Origin: SXNM01 sp964586155
Lineage (GTDB): Bacteria; Myxococcota_A; UBA9042
Length of the DNA: 64,000 nt
Reading direction: 5' to 3'
Assembly: GCA_964586155.1 (NCBI GenBank)
Contig: CAZPHC010000008.1
Coordinates: forward strand, 124,001 to 188,000
Shown: positions 19,536 through 27,359 of the stretch, in pieces
How positions within the stretch are numbered: position 1 is the first letter of the stretch
Layout: the number at the start of each line of letters is the position of its first letter
Program-made: the position numbers and the translations under genes
Notes under the pieces: model-generated
What the model was told of the DNA's origin: nothing
Databases searched by the model: none
What the model saw: only the letters and a program-made list of their open reading frames with translations

Positions 19536-20615
19536 TCAGGTGCGGCCGAGCGGCAGGCCCCACCAGGCCGACGGGTCGATCGTGCCGACGCGCAGCAGGC
19601 GTTCGTCGTGCAGCGAGAGCGGCCGCGGCAGCGAACGCACCAGGCGCGACATCGCCGCGTCGATCGGCTCCAGCGCCGCGTCCACCGCGAAGCTCTCGCC
19701 GTGGCCGCGCAGCAGCACCGCCGCCGAGGCGAGATCGTCGCGCAGGTGCAGGCCCGCGATCAGCGCGTCGCGCCAATGCGCGCTCTCGAGGTCGATCTCC
19801 GCGCGCAGCACCGCGTGGGATTCGGCGAGCGCGTGGATATGGGCCAGCGCGCCCTCGGCCACCGCGCGGCGCACGTCCGGGTCCAGGCCGCCGAACCAGG
19901 TCGAGGCCCGCTCCAGCAGCTCGTCGCGGTCACCGAGCAACAGCGCTGCCAGCGCCGCGTTGCGCTCTGCGGCGCTCGGCTCGTGCAGGCGATGCCAGAT
20001 GCCGCTGGCCACCGCCGCAGCGTAGGGGCCGCGCCGCGCCGCACGGCTGCGCACCAGCACCGCCAGCCAGTCCGGATCGGTCTCGCGTAGCCAGTCCGGG
20101 GCCGGGCTCGCGATCGGCAGCAACGCCGCCGGGCGCGGCCGGATGCCGGTGCGCGGCCGGAAGCCGTAGACGAAGCTGCCCTTGCCGCGCTCGTGGACGA
20201 CGACCACGCCAGAGCCGTCCGAGCCACGGACGCTGCAGGCACCGTCGGCGCCGGGCGCGATGTAGACGGTCGTCGGATCGTCGGGATCGACCGTCCAAGG
20301 CACCAGTTCCTCACCGGCGGTGGTGACGCTGAGCTCGCCCATGCCCTGCAGCTCGAGGCGATACAGCTCACCGTGCGCCGATCGCAGCGCCTCGACGCGC
20401 AGGCTGCCGAGTTCGATCGCGGGTTGCGAGCCTCGGCGGTACAGCGGCTCGAAGCCCGGCTCGAAGCGGGCGCGATCTTGGTGGTGCGTCGTGCGCAGCG
20501 CGGGGTCCGGCTCGGGGCGCGGCAGTGGCACCCCCTCGCCGAGGCGAACGCTGTCGAGGCCAAGACGCGTCATGGCGTCGGGTTGCAGGTGTGCGCGGGT
20601 GTTGAAGCTCGACAT
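19536..20615 (-). CDS. Hypothetical protein
   Basis: 359 residues, not recognised. The first third is beta-rich and polar (LELQGMGELSVTTAGEELVPW, VYIAPGADGACSV), the remainder helical and Ala/Leu/Arg-rich (AALAALLLGDRDELLERAS, RAVAEGALAHIHALAESHA), reminiscent of helical-repeat scaffolds. No signal peptide or membrane helix, so probably cytosolic. The chosen ATG 20615 follows GGGGGTCC; the frame is open to 20672 without a better site. It lies 81 bp after the sigma-like gene on the same strand and may be co-transcribed with it. Convergent with the secreted protein gene across the terminator. Confidence 0.7.
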   Translation of the reverse strand: MSSFNTRAHLQPDAMTRLGLDSVRLGEGVPLPRPEPDPALRTTHHQDRARFEPGFEPLYRRGSQPAIELGSLRVEALRSAHGELYRLELQGMGELSVTTAGEELVPWTVDPDDPTTVYIAPGADGACSVRGSDGSGVVVVHERGKGSFVYGFRPRTGIRPRPAALLPIASPAPDWLRETDPDWLAVLVRSRAARRGPYAAAVASGIWHRLHEPSAAERNAALAALLLGDRDELLERASTWFGGLDPDVRRAVAEGALAHIHALAESHAVLRAEIDLESAHWRDALIAGLHLRDDLASAAVLLRGHGESFAVDAALEPIDAAMSRLVRSLPRPLSLHDERLLRVGTIDPSAWWGLPLGRT

Positions 20616-20696
20616 GGACCCCCATTGTCTCGGCCCGAACGGGGCGACTGCACATAGCGAGGACGCGGGCATCCTGCACTCTGACGGGCTGCCGCA

Positions 20697-21614
20697 TCAG
20701 GACACCGAGAATCCTCCAGAGAGGCGCCGATCGCGCTTGAAGGCCGCTGCGCGGACATGGTTGGCCAGCACGCTGTCGCGCCGGCGCTGCAGGTAGAGGA
20801 CCTCTTGGACCGCCAACGACAGGCGCGCGACCATCGCGTCGTTGATCTGGTTCTCTTTGCGCATCAAGTCAATTTCTGCCAGCACCGCCTCGCGGGCACG
20901 CTGGAAGCGCTTGTCGATCGCGGCGCGGCGCTTCTGCAGGGCTTGCGGCGTCGCGGCGGCGTTGGGGTCCTGGGCGATCTCTGCGGCGGCGATCTCCTGC
21001 ACGTCGCGGCCGGCCGAGGCCGCCGCTTGCAGCTCGACCAGCGTGATCTGCAGGCGCTCGCCGGCACCGGGCGCGGCGCGTTCCTTGGTGCGGACCGCGC
21101 GCGGCAGCACGATCGCGTGCAGCATCGTATGCGCCTGCCGCTCGAGGTTGACCTCGCGCGCGGCCTGGTCCTGCTGCTCGGCGATGCTGCTGCCGTCGGC
21201 GCCGCGATCGGTCTGGCCCGAGGCGTCGGCCATGGCGCGGCTGACCTCGGCGGCCAGCGACGCGGCGCTGTTGTTCGAGTCGTCGTCGAGCGAGCGGGTC
21301 GGTCGCCGCTGGCGCAGGATGTCGCGGCCGGCGTTGCGCACGGCCGTCACCAGCCAGACGCGGACGCCCGAGAGATCGGTCGGATCGCCGGGCCGGCCGC
21401 GGCGCGGGCCGAGCTTGACCATGCGGTAGAGCACGGTGCTGACGACGGTGTCGCGATCGTCGTCGCTGAAGCTGCGGCGCGGCAGCTGCTGGCGGCTCAT
21501 CACGACGAGCTCGCCGTGCAGCACACGCGCGGCGTCGCGGGCGGCGCGCGCTTCCGCTGCGGACAGGTGCGGTGCCAGCGGCTGCAGGCTGACGAATGCC
21601 TCGACCAGGTCCAT
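20697..21614 (-). CDS. Sigma-70 region-2-like regulatory protein (putative)
   Basis: 305 residues. Residues about 55-115 look like sigma region 2: an acidic helix (SFSDDDRDTVVSTVLYRMV), then VRVWLVTAVRNAGRDILRQ and RRPTRSLDDD, matching the core-binding and -10-recognition pattern of ECF-type factors. The C-terminal half is long, helical and charged and does not show a clear region-4 helix-turn-helix, so DNA recognition is uncertain and it may be a divergent factor or a non-sigma relative. ATG 21614 (MDLVEAF) has GGAG five bases upstream. An in-frame ATG at 21647 has no such site and would lie at the expected transcription start of a TACGCT -10 at 21654-21659. It is divergent from the carF-like gene. 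Confidence 0.6.
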   Translation of the reverse strand: MDLVEAFVSLQPLAPHLSAAEARAARDAARVLHGELVVMSRQQLPRRSFSDDDRDTVVSTVLYRMVKLGPRRGRPGDPTDLSGVRVWLVTAVRNAGRDILRQRRPTRSLDDDSNNSAASLAAEVSRAMADASGQTDRGADGSSIAEQQDQAAREVNLERQAHTMLHAIVLPRAVRTKERAAPGAGERLQITLVELQAAASAGRDVQEIAAAEIAQDPNAAATPQALQKRRAAIDKRFQRAREAVLAEIDLMRKENQINDAMVARLSLAVQEVLYLQRRRDSVLANHVRAAAFKRDRRLSGGFSVS

Positions 21615-21741
21615 CGCAGCTCCGGCGTCACGGGGGGAGGACGCCATCGCGCTAGCGTAGCCGGGCGCCTTGCGCTTCGCCAGTGAAGATCGAAGTCGCT
21701 CGCGATCGTGCGGATTTGCCGAGCAGGGGTCAACTGCACAG

Positions 21742-21769
21742 TGGACAGAACCGCCCTGGCGGATAGACT
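21742..21769 (+). promoter_or_regulatory. Candidate promoter of the carF-like gene
   Basis: TGGACA (21742-21747) is one base from the TTGACA consensus. TAGACT (21764-21769, TAnnnT) follows after 16 bases. The start codon at 21831 lies 61 bases downstream. One of the best promoter matches in the window. Confidence 0.5.
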
Positions 21770-21830
21770 GCCGGCCGCCGCATCCTCGCGCCGTCCGCAC
21801 CACGGCGCACCGCAGAAGGTGAAGGTCCCG

Positions 21831-22601
21831 ATGGCAATGGAAGTCTCACCACCCGCCGAAGACAAAGGCGCCGCCCTGGGCGTGGGGGCGTACGCCCACG
21901 CGCTGCCGCCTTCGTCGCGTGGATCCCAGATCCATCGCTTCCTGGAGGGCTCCTCGATCGTCGTGCTGCTGCTGAGCATCGCCCTGGGCGTCTGGCGCGT
22001 CGGCGCGGTCGCGAGCTGGTCGAACATCGCGTGGATCCTGGCGTCGATCGGCCTGGGCTATGTGCTCGCCGACCTCGGCTCCGGCGTGGTCCATTGGCTC
22101 GGCGATCGCTACGGCTCGCCGGACATGCCGGTGCTGGGCAAGGCCTTCGTCCAGCCCTTCCGCCGCCACCACGTCGCACCCAAGGAGATGACGGAGCACG
22201 ACTTCATCGAGACCAACGGCAACAACAGCATCGTCACGCTGCCGGTGGTCGGGGCCGCGTTCTGGCTCTTCTCGCTCGAGTCGACCGTCGGCTTGCTCGC
22301 GTTCTGCAGCGTCGTCTCGCTCGCGGCCTGGATCTTCGCCACCAACCAGATCCACAGCTGGAGCCACCAGCAGGACGTCGGGCCGGTGATCACGTGGCTG
22401 CAGCAGCGGCACATCATCCTCGAGCCCCGCCACCACGACGTGCACCACACCGCGCCGTTCGAGACGTACTACTGCATCACCTCGGGCATCCTGAACCCGA
22501 TGCTGCACAAGATCCGTTTCTGGTCGCGCATGGAGTGGTTCGTCGAGAAGGCGTTCGGCCTGCCGCCCTACAAGGACACGCTGCCGTCGCGCAAGGCGTA
22601 G
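21831..22601 (+). CDS. carF: CarF/TMEM189-type plasmanylethanolamine desaturase
   Basis: 256 residues of the Kua/TMEM189/CarF family, membrane desaturases that introduce the vinyl-ether bond of plasmalogens. In Myxococcus xanthus, CarF is needed for the carotenoid response to singlet oxygen. Two hydrophobic stretches (about 40-58 and 67-80) and two later ones frame the histidine motifs: SGVVHWLGD (H88), RRHH (H113, H114), EHDF (H123), NQIHSWSHQ (H175, H179), RHHDVHH (H201-H206), followed by APFETYYCITSG. These are the expected di-iron ligands. ATG 21831 follows GAAGG; a second Met two codons on is possible. The gene is divergent from a sigma-like gene and converges with argE across 15 bp. The family is clear; true orthology to M. 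xanthus CarF is inferred. Confidence 0.9.
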   Translation: MAMEVSPPAEDKGAALGVGAYAHALPPSSRGSQIHRFLEGSSIVVLLLSIALGVWRVGAVASWSNIAWILASIGLGYVLADLGSGVVHWLGDRYGSPDMPVLGKAFVQPFRRHHVAPKEMTEHDFIETNGNNSIVTLPVVGAAFWLFSLESTVGLLAFCSVVSLAAWIFATNQIHSWSHQQDVGPVITWLQQRHIILEPRHHDVHHTAPFETYYCITSGILNPMLHKIRFWSRMEWFVEKAFGLPPYKDTLPSRKA

Positions 22602-22616
22602 CGCCGCCCTCTTCGC

Positions 22617-23771
22617 TCAGGGGCGCGCCTGCCAACCGCCGACCACGCGCGTGATCGCGTCGACGGCGCGGAGCAGCTCCGCCTGCTCGACGTACTCGTC
22701 GGCCTGATGCGCCACTTCGATCCGGCCCGGGCCGAAGATCAGCGGCGCGCAGCCGAGCAGCGCCAGGTTGCCGCCGTCGGTCGCGAACCCCGCGGTCCCG
22801 GTCTCGGCGCTGACGGCGCAGCCGCTGAGCGCGTGCTGCAGCGCCGTTCCCTCGGGCGTGCGCAGCGATGGCGTGACCCGCAGCAGCTCGCGGACCGCCG
22901 ACGTCCCCGCCGGCAGCGCTGCGCCCGCGATCGCGCGATCGACGACCCCGAGCAGGCCGTCATGGCCGCAGCCCGGCGGCGGACGGAAGCCCAGGCGCAG
23001 CGTCGCGGCGTCTGGCACGATGTTGATGGCGTCGCCGCCGTGGATGCTGGCGATGTTGATCGGCACCGGCCCCAGTTCGGCGTTGGCGCCTTCGCTGCGA
23101 GCCGCGGCGTCGAGGTCGGGCCCGGCCGCCATCAGCGCTTCGGCGATGCGCGCCGCCGCGAGCACGGCGTTGGCGCCGAGCTCCGGGTACGCCGAGTGCG
23201 CCGCCTGGCCGCGGCAGGCGACCTCGACCGCGACGTGCCCGGCGTGCTGGCGCAAGATGCGCATGCCCGTGGGTTCGCCGATCCAGCACGCGCTCGGCAG
23301 CCGCGCCTGGCGCGCCAGCAGCGCCTGCGCCAGCTTGGCCGATCCGCGGCAGCCGATCTCCTCGTCGTGGGTCCAGACCAGCACCAGCTGGTGACGCAGG
23401 TTGCGCAGCGGCAGGCCGGCGAGGGCGCTGAGCGTCGCGGCGATGAAGCCCTTCATGTCGGCGCTGCCGCGCGCGTGCAGGCGGCCAGCGCGGTCGGTGA
23501 GCTTGAACGGGTCGCTGGTCCAAGGCTGGCCCTCGGTCGGCACGACGTCGGTGTGGCCCGAGAGCACGAGCCCGTCGGCGTCGTCCGGGCCCGCGCGGCA
23601 GATCAGCGTCGCCTTGCCGGCCTCCTCGGGGTCCTCGAAGCGCTCGATGGTGAAGCCGAGCGCCTCGCACCGCTCCGCCAGGAAGGCGATCAACGCCAGG
23701 TTCGGCCGGCTCGACACCGTCGGGAACGCGACCAACGTCGCGAGATCGTCGACCACGGAGGGCTGGATCAT
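22617..23771 (-). CDS. argE: Acetylornithine deacetylase-type M20 peptidase
   Basis: 384 residues of the M20 metallopeptidase family, closest in pattern to ArgE, which removes acetate from N-acetylornithine in arginine synthesis. Metal ligands and catalytic residues are visible: SGHTDVVP (H73, D75), GSADMKGF (D105), THDEEIG (E137, E138) and IGEPTGM (E166). The dimerisation domain follows (QAAHSAYPELGANAV), and the last ligand is in EVAHQADEYV. Other M20 specificities (succinyl-diaminopimelate, acyl amino acids) cannot be excluded by eye. ATG 23771 has AGGAG five bases upstream. The ferredoxin reductase gene ends 37 bp upstream, and the membrane protein gene before it makes a three-gene minus-strand run. 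Confidence 0.85.
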   Translation of the reverse strand: MIQPSVVDDLATLVAFPTVSSRPNLALIAFLAERCEALGFTIERFEDPEEAGKATLICRAGPDDADGLVLSGHTDVVPTEGQPWTSDPFKLTDRAGRLHARGSADMKGFIAATLSALAGLPLRNLRHQLVLVWTHDEEIGCRGSAKLAQALLARQARLPSACWIGEPTGMRILRQHAGHVAVEVACRGQAAHSAYPELGANAVLAAARIAEALMAAGPDLDAAARSEGANAELGPVPINIASIHGGDAINIVPDAATLRLGFRPPPGCGHDGLLGVVDRAIAGAALPAGTSAVRELLRVTPSLRTPEGTALQHALSGCAVSAETGTAGFATDGGNLALLGCAPLIFGPGRIEVAHQADEYVEQAELLRAVDAITRVVGGWQARP

Positions 23772-23808
23772 CGTCGCTCCTGGTGCGCGGGCGCGGCACG
23801 CCCTGGCG

Positions 23809-24594
23809 CTACCAATACTTCTCGAGGTGGATCTGGCCCGGGCGGTGCGGTCGGTGCAGCTGCAGCCCACGCGCCAGCAGCCGCTCGCGCATGTCGTCGA
23901 GCATCGCCGGGTTGCCGCAGAGCATGACCTGGCTATGCCCGGGGTCGAGCGCAACGCCGGCGGCCTGTTCGATCCGGCCGTCGTCGAGCGCGTGGGTCAC
24001 GCGGCCCGCGATCACGCCCTCGACGCTGTCGCGGCTGGTCGTCGGCAGGTACACGAGCCGGCCGGCCGAGGCCGCGACCAGGCCCTGCAGCTCGTCGCGA
24101 TAGCCGAGGTCGACCGCGTGGCGCACGGTGTGCACCACGATCACCCGCTCGAACGTCGCCCACGGCGCGCTGGCCCGCAGCATCGACAAGAACGGCGCCA
24201 GGCCGGTGCCGGTGCCGATCAGCCAGAGATCTCGGGCGGCCGGGACGCGCTCGAGCGTGAATTTGCCGCGCGGCTGCGACCACGCGCGGATCGGCGCGTC
24301 GATGCAGAGGTCGAACAAGCAGGGCGAGAGCGCGCCGTTCTCGACGCAGGCAAGGAAGAGCTCGAGCGGCTGGCCCGGCGCCGAGGCGATGGAGTAGTGG
24401 CGCTGGATCAGCTCGCCGTCGCGGTCGCGGGCCAGGGTGCAGTACTGGCCGGGGCGGAACGGCGCGCTCCAGCCGTCAAAGGTCAGGCTGGCGAGGTCCG
24501 GCGCCCAGTCACGGCGCGCGCGCAGCGTCAGGTCGATCCAGGTCGGGGCGTCGTCGGTCGCTGCGGCGGACGGATCTCTCGGCTCCTGCTCCAT
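23809..24594 (-). CDS. fpr: Ferredoxin/flavodoxin-NADP+ reductase
   Basis: A 261-residue FAD enzyme of the bacterial FNR type. The FAD site is RHYSIASAPG, the NADP-binding region LIGTGTGLAPFLSML followed by VIVVHTVRHAVDLGY, and the C-terminal part contains QVMLCGNPAMLDDM, ending in HLEKYW. The aromatic C-terminus stacking on the flavin is typical. It exchanges electrons between NADPH and ferredoxin or flavodoxin in the cytosol, and could serve desaturases such as the CarF-like enzyme nearby; that link is speculative. ATG 24594 has GGAGG five bases upstream. An in-frame extension to 24870 overlaps the preceding gene. Confidence 0.92.
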   Translation of the reverse strand: MEQEPRDPSAAATDDAPTWIDLTLRARRDWAPDLASLTFDGWSAPFRPGQYCTLARDRDGELIQRHYSIASAPGQPLELFLACVENGALSPCLFDLCIDAPIRAWSQPRGKFTLERVPAARDLWLIGTGTGLAPFLSMLRASAPWATFERVIVVHTVRHAVDLGYRDELQGLVAASAGRLVYLPTTSRDSVEGVIAGRVTHALDDGRIEQAAGVALDPGHSQVMLCGNPAMLDDMRERLLARGLQLHRPHRPGQIHLEKYW

Positions 24595-24625
24595 CGCGAC
24601 CTCCCCGCCGCTTCGCGGCGTCTGC

Positions 24626-25312
24626 TCAGGCCAACCAGAGCGCTCCGGCCCAGAGCGCGAAGCCGGCCACCGCCGTGCCCAGCCACGGCAGCGCCGCCCG
24701 CTGCATCGCGCCGTCGCCGTCGAATCCACGAGCCCAGGCCATGCCCAGGCCGCCGAGCCAGGCGACGAACCCGAGCGCCACCAGCAGCGCCAGCCAGCCA
24801 GGCACGCCGACCGGGCGAGCGAAATCGGCCTGCAGCCGCGCTTGCAGCTGCGCCTTGTCGCGGCCGTCACCGCGGCGTTCGGCGACGCGCAGCAGCAAGC
24901 CCGGCAGCCGCGTGTTGGCCTCGGCCAGCAGGTCCGCGTGCGGCTGCCACAACGAGCGCGAGGCGATCAGGCCCGAGCGCAGCGCGTCGAGCGCGAACGC
25001 GGCCCGTTCGGGGCGCTGGGCCTCGGCTTCGTTGGCGATGCGCAGCAAGGCAGCGGCGGCGTCGCCGTCGCGCGGGCCGAACGGCGTCGTCCAGCGCAGC
25101 GTCCAGCGGTACTCGGCGATCGCGCGCTCGGGCAGGCCGGCGGCCTCGGCCGCGACGGCGCGCTCGTAGGCGCCGAGCTGCTCCCAGGTGGCGCGGCCGA
25201 TCATCGCCGCCAGCACCAGCACCAGCGCCAGCAGCGGGAACCGCCAGCGCCGCCAACCCGCGGCCTGCGGGCGCTGGGGAGGTGTGTCGCTGGCGGTCTC
25301 GGACGGGGTCAT
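24626..25312 (-). CDS. Hypothetical membrane protein
   Basis: 228 residues with one N-terminal helix (FPLLALVLVLAAMIG), a soluble middle of about 120 residues, and two C-terminal helices (LALLVALGFVAWLGGLGM and TAVAGFALWAGALWLA). The middle contains AAEAAGLPERAIAEYRWTLRW, like one tetratricopeptide-type helical pair. No catalytic motif is recognised. The start ATG 25312 follows GAGG nine bases upstream. It heads the run with ferredoxin reductase (31 bp gap) and argE. A related membrane protein role is unknown. Confidence 0.72.
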   Translation of the reverse strand: MTPSETASDTPPQRPQAAGWRRWRFPLLALVLVLAAMIGRATWEQLGAYERAVAAEAAGLPERAIAEYRWTLRWTTPFGPRDGDAAAALLRIANEAEAQRPERAAFALDALRSGLIASRSLWQPHADLLAEANTRLPGLLLRVAERRGDGRDKAQLQARLQADFARPVGVPGWLALLVALGFVAWLGGLGMAWARGFDGDGAMQRAALPWLGTAVAGFALWAGALWLA

Positions 25313-25417
25313 GGACGTTCGCCTCGGGCGCGATGGGCGGTGCGCGCGTGGCCAGCATCGCCCACGGCGCGAGCGGCGTCCAGGGCGAGCGCGCGGGCCC
25401 GATCGGCCCGACGCCAG

Positions 25418-25487
25418 GGCCTGCAAGGTGCCAGACGTCTTGCGGCGGCGGCCTGCAAGGCCTGCAAGGTGCCAGACGTCTTGCGGC
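25418..25487. repeat. Two copies of a 29-bp repeat related to the RAYT-linked family
   Basis: Copies at 25418-25446 and 25459-25487, each reading GGCCTGCAAGGTGCCAGACG and then TCTTGCGGC, with a truncated GCCTGCAAGG between them. The segment GCAAGGTGCC is shared with the palindromic arrays at 59.6-61.0 kb, and AGGTGCCAGACG with the coding repeats at 50570-50642. They lie in the divergent gap before the acetyltransferase gene. Confidence 0.75.
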
Positions 25488-25517
25488 TCGCGGCGCGCCC
25501 CGGCAGGCTAGTGGCCC

Positions 25518-26096
25518 ATGTCTGCCGCCTTCACCGTTCGTACGCTGCTGCCCGCCGACCTGCCCCGTGTGGCCCACCTCGCCGACCGGCTGATCGGCCG
25601 TGGCTATTGGACGGTGGAGGCGCTGCAAGAGGCCTTGGACGCCGCGACCATCGACGGGGTGGTCTGCTGCCACCTGGCCGAGGCGGCAGACGGCACGCTG
25701 CTCGGCTTCCGCCTGGCCCAGCCGCCGGGGGCGTGGTCGAGCGGCCGCGGCGAGGCGCTTGCGTCGGAGCGTTGGCCATTCCCGCTGGAGCGCGCGGGCT
25801 ACTTCCAGTCGGCCTGGGTCGCGCCGAGCGCGCGCGGCCTCGGCGTCGGCGCCGCGATGGCCCAGGCGGCGATCGCGGATCTGCGTCGCCTGGGCGCTGC
25901 GGGCGTCGTCACCCACAGCTGGAAGGAGTCGCCGCAGGGCAGCTCCCGGCGCTACCTCGAGCGGCTCGGTTTTGTCGCCGTGGCCGAACACCGCGACTAT
26001 TGGATCGACGTCGACTATACCTGCAGCCGCGACGGACGGCCCTGTCGCTGCACGGCGATCGAGATGGTGCTGCCACTCGACGCGGAGGTTCCATGA
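25518..26096 (+). CDS. GNAT-family N-acetyltransferase
   Basis: 192 residues with a GNAT fold: N-terminal VRTLLPADLPRVAHLADR, the central strand GYFQSAWVAPSARGLGVGAAM carrying the acetyl-CoA loop (R/Q-x-x-G-x-G/A variant RGLGVG), and the late YLERLGFVAVAEHRDYWID. A C-terminal Cys-rich tail (CSRDGRPCRC) is unusual for the family and could bind a metal. Substrate unknown. Its TGA overlaps the ATG of the FAD oxidoreductase (ATGA), so the pair is translationally coupled and probably acts on a related amine substrate. No strong ribosome-binding site precedes ATG 25518. Confidence 0.85.
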   Translation: MSAAFTVRTLLPADLPRVAHLADRLIGRGYWTVEALQEALDAATIDGVVCCHLAEAADGTLLGFRLAQPPGAWSSGRGEALASERWPFPLERAGYFQSAWVAPSARGLGVGAAMAQAAIADLRRLGAAGVVTHSWKESPQGSSRRYLERLGFVAVAEHRDYWIDVDYTCSRDGRPCRCTAIEMVLPLDAEVP

Positions 26097-27259
26097 CCGT
26101 TCCCTACTGGCTCGACCGCAGCGCAGAGCAAGGCGACGTCGAGGTCGACGTGCTTGTCATCGGGGCCGGGATCTCGGGCTGCTCGACGGCCTACTTCCTG
26201 CGCGACCAGGGCCTGCGCGTCGCGGTCGTCGACAAGGGCGACCTCGCCAGCGGCGCCAGCGGCCGCAACGCCGGGTTCGTCACCTGCGGCTCGGTGGAGC
26301 ACTACACGCGCCAGGTCAGCAAGCACGGGCCGGAGCTGGCCCACGACCTGTGGACGCTGTCGCAGCGCAACCTGGAGCTGATCCGCGACGGCTTTGTCGC
26401 CGAGGGTGGCGTGGAGTGCGACTTCGCCCAGCGCGGCACCTACTCGCTGGCCGGCACCGCGCACGAGATGGTCGAGCTGCGGGCGGCGGCGGCGTTGATG
26501 GCCGAGCGTGGCATCGGCGTGACGGTCGTCGACGAGGACCACATCGCCAAGGAGCTTGGCGCGCGGGGGTTCTTTGGCGGCGTGCTCTACCACGACGACG
26601 GCGAGGTCAACCCGGCCAAGCTGGTGCGCGGCATCGCCCGGCTGAGCGGCGCGGACTTCTACCTGCACCACGAAGTCCGCGGCATGCAGGTCCAGGCCGA
26701 CGACTCGGTCGTGGTCCAGACCTCGCAGCGGCGTTTTGTCGCCTCGTTCGTCGTGCTGGCGACCAACGGCTACTCGTCGCAGGTGCACCCCTACTTCGAG
26801 GGCAAGATCTACCCGACGCGGGGCCAGATCTTGGTGACGGCGCCGGTGCCGAAGCTGATCGCCGCGCCGTGCTACTGCAATTTCGTGCTCGACTACTTCC
26901 GCCAGCTCGCCGACGGCCGCGTCCTGATCGGCGGCTTCCGCCAGCTGGCGCGCGAGACCGAGGTCGGCACCTCGGACGCGCCGAACCCGGAGATCCACGC
27001 CGCGCTCGAGCGCTTCCTGCACGAGCACTTCGAGTCGCTGCGCGGCGTGCCGGTGGACTACCGCTGGGCCGGAACGATGGGCTTCTCGGCCGACGGCCTG
27101 CCGCTGCTCGGCGCGCTGCCGACGGCGCCGCAGATCTACGTGATCGGCGGCTTCACCGGCCACGGCATCGGCATGGCGGTGCGCTGCGCCGAGATGCTCG
27201 TCGGCGTGATGCTGCGCGGCGAGTCGGTGGGCGCGCTCTCGGCGCGGCGGCTCGGCTGA
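26093..27259 (+). CDS. FAD-dependent oxidoreductase of the DAO family
   Basis: 388 residues. The dinucleotide-binding motif is at the N-terminus (VLVIGAGISGCSTAYFL), followed by the flavin-contact GASGRNAGFVTCG and, at the C-terminus, IYVIGGFTGHGIGMA. This layout fits D-amino-acid oxidase/sarcosine oxidase-type enzymes, including gamma-glutamylputrescine oxidase, which oxidise amines and pass electrons to oxygen or the chain. The substrate is not determined by sequence. GGAGG precedes the ATG by four bases. The 4 bp overlap with the acetyltransferase suggests a shared amine pathway, conceivably polyamines given the spermidine synthase elsewhere in the window. Confidence 0.88.
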   Translation: MTVPYWLDRSAEQGDVEVDVLVIGAGISGCSTAYFLRDQGLRVAVVDKGDLASGASGRNAGFVTCGSVEHYTRQVSKHGPELAHDLWTLSQRNLELIRDGFVAEGGVECDFAQRGTYSLAGTAHEMVELRAAAALMAERGIGVTVVDEDHIAKELGARGFFGGVLYHDDGEVNPAKLVRGIARLSGADFYLHHEVRGMQVQADDSVVVQTSQRRFVASFVVLATNGYSSQVHPYFEGKIYPTRGQILVTAPVPKLIAAPCYCNFVLDYFRQLADGRVLIGGFRQLARETEVGTSDAPNPEIHAALERFLHEHFESLRGVPVDYRWAGTMGFSADGLPLLGALPTAPQIYVIGGFTGHGIGMAVRCAEMLVGVMLRGESVGALSARRLG

Positions 27260-27359
27260 CGAGGCCGGCCCGACCGGGTCGATCCAGTTCCAAGGGCGGG
27301 CGCAGCCTGCTACGCTCACGCCGGCCTGCGCGCAGCGACGACGGGCCTTGCGAGGCGGC

